Positions 10,502 through 19,341 of a stretch of 64,000 bases of DNA are shown here, piece by piece. The translations under genes and the position numbers were made by a program. The notes beneath the pieces are model-generated. The model had not been told where the DNA came from. It saw nothing but the letters and a program-made list of their open reading frames with translations, and ran no database searches. Positions within the stretch are counted from its first letter, which is position 1; each line of letters opens with the position of its first letter. This DNA comes from JAWKIJ01 sp041394325 (GTDB lineage: Bacteria; Actinomycetota; Acidimicrobiia; Acidimicrobiales; Microtrichaceae): contig JAWKIJ010000001.1 in the NCBI GenBank assembly GCA_041394325.1, positions 1,302,001 through 1,366,000 of the forward strand. Reading direction: 5' to 3'.

Positions 10502-12651
10502 AGGGGTGACCCCGGCCGGGTGGGCACCGTGGCGCGATGGAGTTCGATGTGGGCCTCGAACGGTCGATCGGGGTGAGGGCCGGGGCCCTCCCCGGTCCAC
10601 GTCGCCACATCCGCGTCGAGGTCGCCCGCCTCGGGGGGTGCGTCGGGGGTGGGCACCTTGTGCCAGGTGCGGTCCTCGAGCGTCCAGGCCCGCACGTTGT
10701 CGCGGTGCAGTGCCTCGACAATCCCGTCGAGACGTCCGATCAGAGCGTCGTTGGTGATCTTCACCAGGGCCTCGACCCTGCGGTCGAGATTGCGCGGCAT
10801 CAGATCGGCCGAGCCCACGGCGACCAGTACACCTCCGCGGGGTCCTCCGTGTGCGAAGCGGTAGATGCGACTGTGCTCGAGGTATCGGCCGACGATTGAG
10901 CGGACCGTGACGGTCTCGGAGAGGCCCGGTACCTGCGGACGGAGACAGCAGATGCCGCGCACGATCAAGTCGATCCGGACGCCGTCGCCCGCCGCGGCGT
11001 ACAGGTCGTCGATCAACCGGGGGTCGACCAGGTTGTTCAACTTCATGACGATGTGTCCCTCGCCCCTTGGCGTGGTACCCACGGGTTCGGGTCGCTCGTT
11101 GGCGATGAGCGCGGCGATCTCGGTCCGCATGTGGTCGGGCGCCACGATGAGGCGTTGGTACTCGACCCCTCGGCTGTATCCGGTGAGGAAGTTGAAGAGG
11201 TGGTGCACGTCCGCAGCGACGGCGGGATCGGACGTGAACAGACCGATGTCCTCGTACGTTCGCGCCGTCCGCGGGTGGTAGTTGCCGGTACCGATGTGGC
11301 AGTACGACCGCACCTCGCCGCCTTCCGAACGGGAGATGATCGCGATCTTCGTGTGGGTCTTCAGGCCGACGACGCCGTAGACGACGTGCACTCCCGCGTG
11401 CTCGAGGTCCCGGGCCCAGGCGATGTTGTTGGTCTCGTCGAAGCGGGCCTGCAACTCGACCAGGGCGACCACCTGGATCCCCGCTTCTGCAGCGCGGATC
11501 AGCGACGACACGATCACCCCGTCTCCCGTGGTGCGGTACAGGGTGATCTTGATCGCGCGGACCCGGCGGTCCACCGACGCCTGACGGATGAACTCCTCGA
11601 CCGACGACGAGAAGTTGTCGTAGGGGTGCTGAACCAGCACATCGCCCCTCCGCAGGGTGGCGAAGACGCTCGACGCGGAGTTGGTCGCGCTCTGGAAGCC
11701 GCGGGTGTCGGACTGGGCGAGCGTGGGAAACTTCAGGTCGGCGACGTCGAGCGTGTAGAGGGACCAGAGGCCTCCGAGGTCCACCGGCGCGGCGCTTCGC
11801 TGCACGAGGCCCGGTTCGAGGTCGAGTTCGCGTTCCAGCAGGTCGACGACCTCCTCGCTCATCGTGTCGGGGACCTCGAGGCGCACGGGGGTGCCGAAAC
11901 GTCGGCGGCGCACCTCGACCTCGACCGCCTCCAGCAGATCTTCGGCCTCGCCTTCCTCGAGGTCGAGATCGGCGTTGCGCGTCACCCGGAACACCGCGCA
12001 CTCGCCGATGTCGAAGCCGATGAAAAGGCGCCCGAGCTGTGCGGCCACGAGGTGCTCCAGCGCGACGAGTCGCCGGCGTCGTGTCGTGACGAGATAGCGC
12101 GGTAGTGACGGCGGCAACTTGAGGCGCGCGAAGCGACGAGTGGGATCGTCGGGCGAGTTGACGAGCACCGCCAGGTTGAGCGAAAGGTTGGAGATTTCGG
12201 GGAACGGGTGTGCGGGGTCGACCGCGAGCGGGGTGAGCAGTGGGAAGATGCGGCGATTGAAGACGTCGGTCAACTCGGCCCGCTCCCCCTCGTCGAGCTG
12301 GTCCCATGTGGCGAACTCGAGGCCGGCCGCCGCGAGGGACGGCTTGACCTGCCGTTCGAAGATGCGCGCGGCCCGGCTGGTCAGCACGTTGACCTGCCGG
12401 GTGACCAGGTCGAGCTGTTGGGCCGGGGTGAGCCCGTCGGGACTCTGGTCGGCAACTCCCGATGCGATCTGGTCGTACAGCCCGGCGACTCTGACCTGGT
12501 AGAACTCGTCGAGGTTCCCCGAGAAGATCGCCAGGAACTTCGCACGTTCGAGCGCGGGTGTCGACGGATCCTCGGCGAGCGCGAGGACCCGTTCGTCGAA
12601 GTCGAGCCAGCTCAGCTCCCTGTTGACGAAGCGAGTGGGGTCGGCGCTCAC
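10498..12651 (-). CDS. ppk1: Polyphosphate kinase 1
   Basis: A 717-residue PPK1, which reversibly transfers the ATP gamma-phosphate to polyphosphate. The N terminus FVNRELSWLDFDERVL is the family start. The two catalytic histidine regions are visible (YCHIGTGNYHPRT, and YLEHSRIYRF), along with the polyP-binding arginines around HPYDNF. Length matches the family. It starts with GTG 12651 and has a leaderless-type -10. A tandem PHO box lies 78 bp upstream, shared with the divergent pstB operon, which suggests that phosphate starvation controls polyphosphate turnover. A PPK2 is encoded at 48658. Confidence 0.95.
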   Translation of the reverse strand: MSADPTRFVNRELSWLDFDERVLALAEDPSTPALERAKFLAIFSGNLDEFYQVRVAGLYDQIASGVADQSPDGLTPAQQLDLVTRQVNVLTSRAARIFERQVKPSLAAAGLEFATWDQLDEGERAELTDVFNRRIFPLLTPLAVDPAHPFPEISNLSLNLAVLVNSPDDPTRRFARLKLPPSLPRYLVTTRRRRLVALEHLVAAQLGRLFIGFDIGECAVFRVTRNADLDLEEGEAEDLLEAVEVEVRRRRFGTPVRLEVPDTMSEEVVDLLERELDLEPGLVQRSAAPVDLGGLWSLYTLDVADLKFPTLAQSDTRGFQSATNSASSVFATLRRGDVLVQHPYDNFSSSVEEFIRQASVDRRVRAIKITLYRTTGDGVIVSSLIRAAEAGIQVVALVELQARFDETNNIAWARDLEHAGVHVVYGVVGLKTHTKIAIISRSEGGEVRSYCHIGTGNYHPRTARTYEDIGLFTSDPAVAADVHHLFNFLTGYSRGVEYQRLIVAPDHMRTEIAALIANERPEPVGTTPRGEGHIVMKLNNLVDPRLIDDLYAAAGDGVRIDLIVRGICCLRPQVPGLSETVTVRSIVGRYLEHSRIYRFAHGGPRGGVLVAVGSADLMPRNLDRRVEALVKITNDALIGRLDGIVEALHRDNVRAWTLEDRTWHKVPTPDAPPEAGDLDADVATWTGEGPGPHPDRPFEAHIELHRATVPTRPGSPL

Positions 12652-12658
12652 CGGCGTG

Positions 12659-12664
12659 ATGGTA
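12659..12664 (-). promoter_or_regulatory. Leaderless-type -10 (TACCAT) of ppk1
   Basis: On the minus strand TACCAT ends 7 nt before the GTG start at 12651. Confidence 0.5.
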
Positions 12665-12728
12665 CCGACCGGTGGGCGGACATCAGCGGGAGCCCCTCGG
12701 CCGAAGCCGGTGGTGGCGTTCGCCGACT

Positions 12729-12783
12729 GTTCACCGCAGGTTCATCCCCGCGGTGGATCGGGTTCGCGCATCGGCCCTACCGT
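12729..12783 (+). promoter_or_regulatory. PHO box and -10 in the ppk1/pstB divergent promoter
   Basis: Two adjacent 11-bp direct repeats, GTTCACCGCAG (12729-12739) and GTTCATCCCCG (12740-12750), match the actinobacterial PhoP/PhoB direct-repeat unit. A further GTTC start recurs in phase at 12762, after one degenerate unit. TACCGT (12778-12783) follows and can act as the -10 for pstB, with the box in the -35 position. The phoB-like regulator gene at 15834 lies in the same operon, so autoregulation is likely. Confidence 0.75.
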
Positions 12784-12869
12784 GACGCGCGTCCCGTCAC
12801 CGGCGGCCGCCGAGGGCGCCGAACTCACCCGCTCGCCGTGGGCGACCGGCAATCGAGGTGGTCACATCC

Positions 12870-13751
12870 ATGACGATCAACGAACAGCGACTCGCCGACC
12901 CGGCGAATGCGGTTCGGGCCACGCCCGTGGTCGACGTTCCCCACGAGGAGATCCCCGAGGTGCTCACCGAGGCCGTGTTCGAGACCGAGGAACTGTCGGT
13001 GCTCTATTCGACGTTCCGGGCCGTGCGAGACGTCAACCTGACGATCCGTCGGGGCGAGATCACCGCCTTCATCGGCTCGTCGGGATGCGGCAAGTCCACC
13101 GTGCTGCGGTGCTTCAACCGAATGAACGACCTCATCGAGGGTGCCCGGATCGAGGGCCGCGTCGGATATCGCGGCGTCGACCTCTACGACCCGGCGGTGA
13201 ATCCCGTCGAGGTGCGTCGTCGTATCGGCATGGTGTTCCAGAAGCCCAACCCGTTCCCGAAGTCGATCTACGACAACATCGCGTACGGGCCGAGGATCGG
13301 CGGAGTGAAGCGTCGATCCGAGCTCGACGACATCGTCGAACGGTCGCTGCGACGTGCCGCGTTGTGGGACGAGGTTCGCGATCGCCTCGACCGCTCGGCC
13401 ATGGGAATGTCGGGCGGCCAGCAGCAGCGCCTCTGCATCGCCCGCGCGATCGCGTCCGAGCCCGAGGTGCTGCTGATGGACGAACCGTGTTCCGCCCTCG
13501 ATCCGATCGCCACCGCCCGCGTCGAGGATCTGATGCGCGAGTTGCGCGAGGACTACACGATCGTGATCGTGACCCACAACATGCAACAGGCCGCCCGCGT
13601 CTCGGACGTGACCGCGTTCTTCGGGGTGGAGGTCAGCGACACCGGGGACCGACGGACCGGAATGCTCGTGGAGTGCGACCGGACCGAGACCATCTTCAGC
13701 ACGCCGGCCGACGAACGGACCGAGAACTACATCACCGGCCGGGTGGGTTGA
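12870..13751 (+). CDS. pstB: Phosphate ABC transporter ATPase PstB
   Basis: A 293-residue ATPase. Walker A is GSSGCGKST, the Q-loop FQKPNPFP is diagnostic for PstB, and the signature is MSGGQQQR with Walker B VLLMDEP. It powers high-affinity phosphate import with PstS, PstC and PstA, none of which is encoded on either side here. I prefer ATG 12870, with GAGG 11 nt upstream, over the in-frame GTG at 12858. phoU follows after 2 nt. The ATPase may have been kept apart from its transporter genes to couple with PhoU and PhoR signalling; that is inference. Confidence 0.92.
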   Translation: MTINEQRLADPANAVRATPVVDVPHEEIPEVLTEAVFETEELSVLYSTFRAVRDVNLTIRRGEITAFIGSSGCGKSTVLRCFNRMNDLIEGARIEGRVGYRGVDLYDPAVNPVEVRRRIGMVFQKPNPFPKSIYDNIAYGPRIGGVKRRSELDDIVERSLRRAALWDEVRDRLDRSAMGMSGGQQQRLCIARAIASEPEVLLMDEPCSALDPIATARVEDLMRELREDYTIVIVTHNMQQAARVSDVTAFFGVEVSDTGDRRTGMLVECDRTETIFSTPADERTENYITGRVG

Positions 13752-13753
13752 CC

Positions 13754-14548
13754 GTGGCGGGAAACCTACGCGTCGAGTTCCACGAATCCCTCGATGACCT
13801 GCGCAACGAGATCGTCCGTCTGGGTGCACTCGTGGTCGAGACGATCGGCCGTGGAACAGCGGCGGTGCTCGACCGCGACCTCCAGCTCGCACAGCGGATG
13901 ATCGACGACGACGACATCCTCGACGTAGCGGCGGTCTCCATCGAGGAGAGCTGCTACCGCCTCCTCGCGTTGCAACAGCCGATGGCCCGGGACCTCCGCT
14001 TCGTGGTGTGCTCCCTGCACATGGCGAACGAGCTCGAACGTTCGGGCGACCTGATGGTCAACATCTGCAAGTCGTTTCGCCGGGTCTACGACTCGCCGAT
14101 GCCACCGGTGGTTCGCAGCCTGATCGAGGACATGAGCATCGAGGCGGCGTCGCTCACGCGCAAGGCGCTCGATGCGTTCGTCGACGAGGACGGGGGTCTC
14201 GCCGCGGCGCTCGACGACATCGACGATCGGCTCGACGACCTCCAGACCGACTTCGTCGAAGCCGTGTTCCGGTCCGACGTCAGCGACAACACGAGGATGG
14301 CCGTGCAGATGGCGCTGATCGGCCGGTATTACGAGCGGATCGGCGATCATGCCGTGAACATGGGTGAGCGGATCAACTTCATGGTCACCGGCTGGCTCCC
14401 CGAACATGCGGCACTCGCGCGGGTCGAGGCCCGTCATCGCCGAGCCGTTCCCGTCGCCGACGGGGAGACACGCATCGGCGGGTCGGCGTCCCCGTCGGGG
14501 ATCGACGGCGGGACTGGAACGGGTCCGGCAGGGCCGGTCCCGGGCTAG
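13754..14548 (+). CDS. phoU: Phosphate signalling protein PhoU
   Basis: A 264-residue protein made of two PhoU three-helix domains (about 1-105 and 115-215) and a Gly/Pro-rich tail. The metal-binding type segment GRYYERIGDHAVNMGERINFMV closes the second domain; the first has MANELERSGDLMVNI. PhoU links PstB activity to the PhoR kinase and shuts the regulon off when phosphate is plentiful. It starts with GTG 13754, 2 nt after pstB, and is followed by phoR after 12 nt. Confidence 0.92.
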   Translation: MAGNLRVEFHESLDDLRNEIVRLGALVVETIGRGTAAVLDRDLQLAQRMIDDDDILDVAAVSIEESCYRLLALQQPMARDLRFVVCSLHMANELERSGDLMVNICKSFRRVYDSPMPPVVRSLIEDMSIEAASLTRKALDAFVDEDGGLAAALDDIDDRLDDLQTDFVEAVFRSDVSDNTRMAVQMALIGRYYERIGDHAVNMGERINFMVTGWLPEHAALARVEARHRRAVPVADGETRIGGSASPSGIDGGTGTGPAGPVPG

Positions 14549-14560
14549 GGCCGACCCGCG

Positions 14561-15837
14561 ATGCACACCGTTCTCACCGTCGCGCTCGGGGTCGTCGTGA
14601 TGGTGTTGGCCGTCGCGCTCCTGGCGCAGCGACGCCGACTGGACCACCTCCGATCGGATCGGTCCGATCCGTTCCCGACGAACGATCCCGTGGGTTCGGA
14701 CAGCGACGAGTTGGGCCGGCTCATCGCGGCGCTCGATGCCATCGACCTGGGTGTCGTCATCGCCGGTCCCGACCGCCGCGTGGAGTTCCGCAACCGCGTC
14801 GCCGCCCGCATCCTCGGGGCCGACGACGAGTCTCGGCCGGTCACGGCCGACCCCCCACGGGTGGGCGATCCCCTCGTGCGTCACGCGATGATCGAGAGCC
14901 TCGCGGAGGCGCTCGACGGTCGACCCAACGAGCGGGAGGTCGATTTCGTCGGACCGCCGCCGGTCACCTACCGCATCCGGACGGCACCGCTGGTGCTCGC
15001 TCGCGAGCACGGTGCGCCGGCCGAGGGGGTCGCAGGGGTTGCGGTCGTGGAGGACATCACCGCGCGTCGTCGGATCGATCGGATCCGTCGCGACTTCGTG
15101 TCGAACATCAGCCATGAGCTGAAGACCCCCGTCGGAGCGCTCGGTCTGCTCACCGACACGATCGCCGAGGGTTCGGATCCCGAGACGATGACCCGCCTCG
15201 CCGAGCGCTTGGGTGTGGAGGTGCGGCGGCTCGCGTGCACGATCGATGATCTGCTCGAGTTGAGTCGTATCGAGTTCGCGAACGACCTGGTTCCCGGTTC
15301 CATCCCCGTCGATCGGCTGTTCGAGGAGGTGCGGGGGCGATTCGAGGCGGCGGCGGGGGCGCGGCGGATCGTCATCCGCGCCGAGGTCGAGGACGGCCTG
15401 AGCGTGTACGGCGACCGTCGCCAGCTCCTGAGCGGGCTCGGGAACCTGGTCGACAACGCCGTCAAGTACAGCCACGCGCACAGCGAGGTTCGCCTGTCGG
15501 CGCGCCTCGCCGGCGATCGTGCCGAGTTGGAGGTCTCCGACGACGGCGACGGCATTCCGACGAGGGATCTCGACCGAGTGTTCGAACGCTTCTTCCGGGT
15601 CGACAGGGCGCGTAGTCGCGACACGGGAGGGACCGGACTCGGCCTGGCGATCGTCCGTCACGTCGCGCAGAACCACGGAGGGTCGGTCTCGGTGCGCTCC
15701 GCGAGGGCGTGGGCAGCACCTTCACGTTGTCCCTCCCCCTGGCTGCCGCAGAGGCGGGAGGGCGGGGCGCGGATGAGGGACTCCTCCTACAGGGCGGTCG
15801 CGGAGTGGGCGAGCGGCGGATCGGCGAGGTGCGATGA
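14561..15837 (+). CDS. phoR: PhoR-type sensor histidine kinase (frameshifted)
   Basis: One N-terminal membrane helix (3-22), a PAS-like region (45-150), the HisKA box with His185 in SNISHELKTP, and an HATPase domain with the N-box NLVDNAVKYS and GTGLGLAIV. After VSVRS (about 15700) the frame is lost, but the next frame continues GVGSTFTLSLPLA and ends in an ATGA overlap with the response regulator. One base missing at about 15701-15703 restores both the conserved end and the overlap, so the gene is probably intact in the organism. It senses phosphate status through PhoU. Confidence 0.85.
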
Positions 15838-16562
15838 GGCCCCAGCCGGTGTTGATGCTGGTCGAGGACGAGGAGTCCTACGTCGAGGCGTTGCAGGTCG
15901 GCCTCGGGCGTGAAGGGTTCACGCTGGAGGTGTGCCGGACCGGTGTGGAGGCCGTGCAACGGTTCGACGCGATCGACCCGGACCTGGTGATCCTCGACGT
16001 CATGCTTCCGGAAATGTCGGGGATCGACGTCTGTCGCGAGCTGAGGAAGCGCTCGCGGGTACCGATCGTCATGGTCACGGCCCGAAGTTCGGAGGTCGAC
16101 ACCGTGGTGGGACTGGAGGTCGGGGCGGACGACTACGTCACCAAGCCCTACCGCCTCCGCGAGCTCGTCGCCCGGGTACGAGGCCTGTTGCGCCGTCGTG
16201 CCGAATGGGCGGACAGTGCCGCCGGAACCGGGGTGGACACGGTCGAGGTGGGCGACGTGCGCATCGACGTCGACAGTCGGGAGGTGCACCGCGGCGAGAA
16301 CCTGGTCGCCATGCCGCTCAAGGAGTTCGAACTGCTCCTGCTACTGATGGAGAACACCCCCCGGGTGATGTCGCGTGCGACGTTGATCGCGCAGGTCTGG
16401 GGTCACGACTACGTGGGCGACACGAAGACGTTGGACGTCCACGTCAAGCGGCTGCGCTCCAAGATCGAGGTCGACCCGGCGTCACCCAAACGGATCATCA
16501 CCGTCAGAGGGGTGGGATACAAGTACGTCGCCGAACGTTCCGCGGTGCAGCCGGGTCCCTAG
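15834..16562 (+). CDS. phoB: PhoB/PhoP-type response regulator
   Basis: A 242-residue OmpR-family regulator. The receiver domain has the acidic pocket (VEDEE), the phosphorylated Asp55 (LVILDVMLPEMSG) and Lys in TKPY; the C-terminal winged helix ends VRGVGYKYV. It should bind the PHO box at 12729-12772 in front of its own operon and ppk1. It overlaps phoR by ATGA. Actinobacteria often call this gene phoP or regX3; I use phoB because of the pstB-phoU context. Confidence 0.9.
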   Translation: MRPQPVLMLVEDEESYVEALQVGLGREGFTLEVCRTGVEAVQRFDAIDPDLVILDVMLPEMSGIDVCRELRKRSRVPIVMVTARSSEVDTVVGLEVGADDYVTKPYRLRELVARVRGLLRRRAEWADSAAGTGVDTVEVGDVRIDVDSREVHRGENLVAMPLKEFELLLLLMENTPRVMSRATLIAQVWGHDYVGDTKTLDVHVKRLRSKIEVDPASPKRIITVRGVGYKYVAERSAVQPGP

Positions 16563-16565
16563 CAT
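16560..16565 (+). promoter_or_regulatory. Leaderless-type -10 (TAGCAT) of the MFS gene
   Basis: TAGCAT overlaps the phoB stop codon and ends 8 nt before GTG 16574. Confidence 0.45.
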
Positions 16566-16573
16566 CGCTCGAC

Positions 16574-18037
16574 GTGGACGTGGCCTCGCCGACGCAACGA
16601 TGGCCGGCACGGGTCCTGTCGGGTATCGATTGGGACGCCCCGTTCAGTCGCCTCGCGCTGTGCCATGTGCTCACCGTCGCGGGGGAGACCCTCGTGGTCA
16701 TCAGCCTCGCCGGCTCGTTCTTCTTCAAGGTCGACCCGGCGCAGGGCCGCGAGAAGGTCATCCTCGGTCTCTGCTTCACGATGGCCCCGTTCGCGATGGT
16801 TGGCCCGTTCATCGGCCCGATGGTCGATCGCATCCGCGGGGGGCACCGTGCCGCGATCCGGCTCACGAACGCCGTTCGCGTGGTGGTCGCCCTCGCCATG
16901 ACCATCGCCGTGATCAACCGCAGCCTCGCCCTGTACGTCGAGGCGTTCGCGATGCTCGTGGGAGCGAAGACGTATCAGGTCGCCCGTGCCGCGGTGGTGC
17001 CCACCACCGTGGTCGGCGAGGTCGAGCTGGTCGAGGCGAACTCGCGGCTACAGGTTCTGGCCGCGCTCGCCGCGATCGTCGCCGGTCCCGTCGGTGGCCT
17101 TGCGTTGCTCGTGGGACCCGAGTGGGTTCTCGCCGTCACCACCCTGACCTTCGTCGCCGCGACCGTCGCGGCGATTCGCCTGCATCCCTCCACACAGGGC
17201 GCACTCGACGAGCACACCGCATCGCATCCGGCGATCGATCCCGTGCCCTACACGTCGTCGCCCCCGTCGGAGGGTCCCGACGGCGAGGCCGCGCGACGGG
17301 GGTTGATCGGCCACGGCCTCGCTGTCTCGCAGTTCGCGATGGCGCTACTTCGCGGCGTCGTCGGGTTCGTGACCCTCCTGTTGGCCTTCGAGTTGCGCGG
17401 CGGGGTGGGAGTGAGTGACGCCGATCGGGCCGCCTTCACCGCCGCGCGCATCTACTCGCACTTCGACGTCCGGGTGAACGTCGACCCGCCGGGGGCGGCG
17501 CCGCCGCCGTGGTGGTTCGGTGTGGTGATCACCGTGACCGTGCTGGGTGGCCTGGTCGGCGCCGCCGCGGCAAGCGCATTGCGCCGACGGTTCCCCGAGG
17601 AGCGGCTGTTGGGGATCGCCGGCGCGACGGCCATGCTCACCGGGGTCGTTGCGTTCCTCGGCTCGGGCCTTGCGGCGTTCACGGTACTGAGCTTCGGTGT
17701 CGCCGTCGCCGCAGCGCTGGGCAAGCAGGCATTCGACGCTTCGGTGCAGCGGGAGATCCCCGAGATCGCACGCTGCCGCGTGTTCGCTCGAGCGGAGTCG
17801 ATCTTCCAGGTCGTGTGGGTGGTGGGGGCGCTGACGACCTCGATCCTCGTCGTTCCGGCCCGCGTCGGCGCGGCGGTGGTGATCGTCGTGGCGGGTATGG
17901 CCGTTGCCGCGATCGTGACGTCCTCGAAGCCGACCGTCGTGCTGCGACGCGGCGACGGGCTCGGTGTGCGCGTCTACTTGTCGAGATCGGGGAAGTCGGG
18001 TACCTCGAACGAGCCGTCCAACTCGGGCAGGACCTGA
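16574..18037 (+). CDS. Major facilitator superfamily transporter
   Basis: A 487-residue membrane protein with about 12 hydrophobic helices, split by a hydrophilic central loop (about 215-250, rich in Pro and Ser). The MFS loop 2-3 is degenerate (GPMVDRIRGGHRAAI). Substrate is unknown; the fold is like macrolide-efflux type members. GTG 16574 or GTG 16580 could be the start. The last 64 bases overlap the convergent zincin gene, so the final hydrophilic tail may be unimportant. Confidence 0.75.
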   Translation: MDVASPTQRWPARVLSGIDWDAPFSRLALCHVLTVAGETLVVISLAGSFFFKVDPAQGREKVILGLCFTMAPFAMVGPFIGPMVDRIRGGHRAAIRLTNAVRVVVALAMTIAVINRSLALYVEAFAMLVGAKTYQVARAAVVPTTVVGEVELVEANSRLQVLAALAAIVAGPVGGLALLVGPEWVLAVTTLTFVAATVAAIRLHPSTQGALDEHTASHPAIDPVPYTSSPPSEGPDGEAARRGLIGHGLAVSQFAMALLRGVVGFVTLLLAFELRGGVGVSDADRAAFTAARIYSHFDVRVNVDPPGAAPPPWWFGVVITVTVLGGLVGAAAASALRRRFPEERLLGIAGATAMLTGVVAFLGSGLAAFTVLSFGVAVAAALGKQAFDASVQREIPEIARCRVFARAESIFQVVWVVGALTTSILVVPARVGAAVVIVVAGMAVAAIVTSSKPTVVLRRGDGLGVRVYLSRSGKSGTSNEPSNSGRT

Positions 18038-19341
18038 TCGGCGTCGAGGCCCACCCTCGCCATCCAGAGCCCGGGTGCAGCCAGTTCGGCGGGGGTTGGC
18101 AGGGACTCGAGGTCCGACCACAGCTTCGCGACCGCCGCGTCACCGCCGCGCGCCGCGATCCCCGAGATGAAGCCGACGCCGGCGTCGAGTGTGTCCTGGG
18201 TGAGTTCGAGACCGAAGAGTCGTTCGACGAAGCGGCCGGCGGCGGTGATCTCGACCCGCCGGCGTCGGAACGCCTCCGCGACCCGGGCGTGCTCGCTCAA
18301 CAACGGCGCACCGATCGAGTCGAGCAGCCATTCGGTGAAACCCTCCACGCAGGCGACGAGGGTCGCGATCTGCGGGAGCAGCTCGCGCTGGCGGTCGGAC
18401 CGGATCACGTTGAGCATCTGCTCGGGATCGTTCATCCGCTGCATGAACGATCCGAGGGCCTCGGGATCCTCGGGGTCGATGTCATCGAGGGACGACGCGA
18501 GGCGTTCGGGGTCGGCCTCGAACGCGTCCGCATGGGCTCCGAGCAACGAACGGAGCCGCTCGGCGACGTGGGGTTGGCTGAGGACCGCGTGGTGGGCGAG
18601 TTCGTGGAGGCACTGGTAGAGCCGCACGTCGTCCGCCGGGAGGCTCCAATCGGCGCCGAAGCCGTCCACGGCGGTCAGCACGACCATCGGGAGCTCGTCG
18701 GCGGGACGGGGGATCGGAAGGTCGAACGAACCGAAGGCGCGGCGACCGAGCTGGCCGACCACCGACCCGGCGAGGGTCATCAACATCGTCGGACCGAACA
18801 TCGACGACGCGGCGGCGAGCATCGCTCCGAGGTCGAAGCCCGGGGGCAGGAACGACTGCAACTCCTCGATCTCGGGAGCGTCGAGGTCCTCCTCCCGGAG
18901 CTCGTCGAGTTGTGCTCGCATCATCGTCGCGAGCGCCCCGGACAGCCGTTCGAACAGGGTCCGATACGAGTCCACCGTGTTCGAGGCCCACTCGGGACGG
19001 TTGACGGCACGGACCCCGACCTCCGGTACCGAGTGGGCCAGGAGTGGCCCCGCATGCCGTGCGATCTGCAGTTGGGCGACGCGGACGAGCTGCTCGAAAT
19101 GCAGGCGGACGATGGGATCGACGTTGCCCTCGCCGGCCCCGTCGGTGGCGATGGCCCCGGCCGCCTGCCGGGCATGGTCCCACCCCGCCGAGCCTCCGAG
19201 CACCGGAGCTCCGCCCGACATCGCCGACAGCATCGGTCCGAGCTGTTCGAGCAGCGATGCGAGGAGATCCTCGGGATCGGATCCGTCGGGATCGGGTCCT
19301 TCGCCCTCGCCATGGTCCCAGGGCGGCTCGTGGCCCGTCAT
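17974..19341 (-). CDS. Zincin-like protein of the DUF2342 family
   Basis: A 455-residue protein of the DUF2342 family, often labelled coenzyme F420 biosynthesis-associated in actinobacteria although its role is not established. It has a zinc-binding HELAHH at 246-251, a hydrophobic segment near 180-200 (MLMTLAGSVVGQLGRRAFG) and a conserved acidic helix after the zinc site. ATG 19341 is chosen because it overlaps the upstream stop (ATGA), so it is coupled to the degenerate protease-like gene. It may be a metalloprotease. Confidence 0.8.
   Translation of the reverse strand: MTGHEPPWDHGEGEGPDPDGSDPEDLLASLLEQLGPMLSAMSGGAPVLGGSAGWDHARQAAGAIATDGAGEGNVDPIVRLHFEQLVRVAQLQIARHAGPLLAHSVPEVGVRAVNRPEWASNTVDSYRTLFERLSGALATMMRAQLDELREEDLDAPEIEELQSFLPPGFDLGAMLAAASSMFGPTMLMTLAGSVVGQLGRRAFGSFDLPIPRPADELPMVVLTAVDGFGADWSLPADDVRLYQCLHELAHHAVLSQPHVAERLRSLLGAHADAFEADPERLASSLDDIDPEDPEALGSFMQRMNDPEQMLNVIRSDRQRELLPQIATLVACVEGFTEWLLDSIGAPLLSEHARVAEAFRRRRVEITAAGRFVERLFGLELTQDTLDAGVGFISGIAARGGDAAVAKLWSDLESLPTPAELAAPGLWMARVGLDADQVLPELDGSFEVPDFPDLDK

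Noticed and set aside
10502..12307. Open frame upstream of the NUDIX gene, antisense in phase to nothing known, inside ppk1
   Set aside because: It is the out-of-frame reading of ppk1; only the last 141 codons match the NUDIX family.
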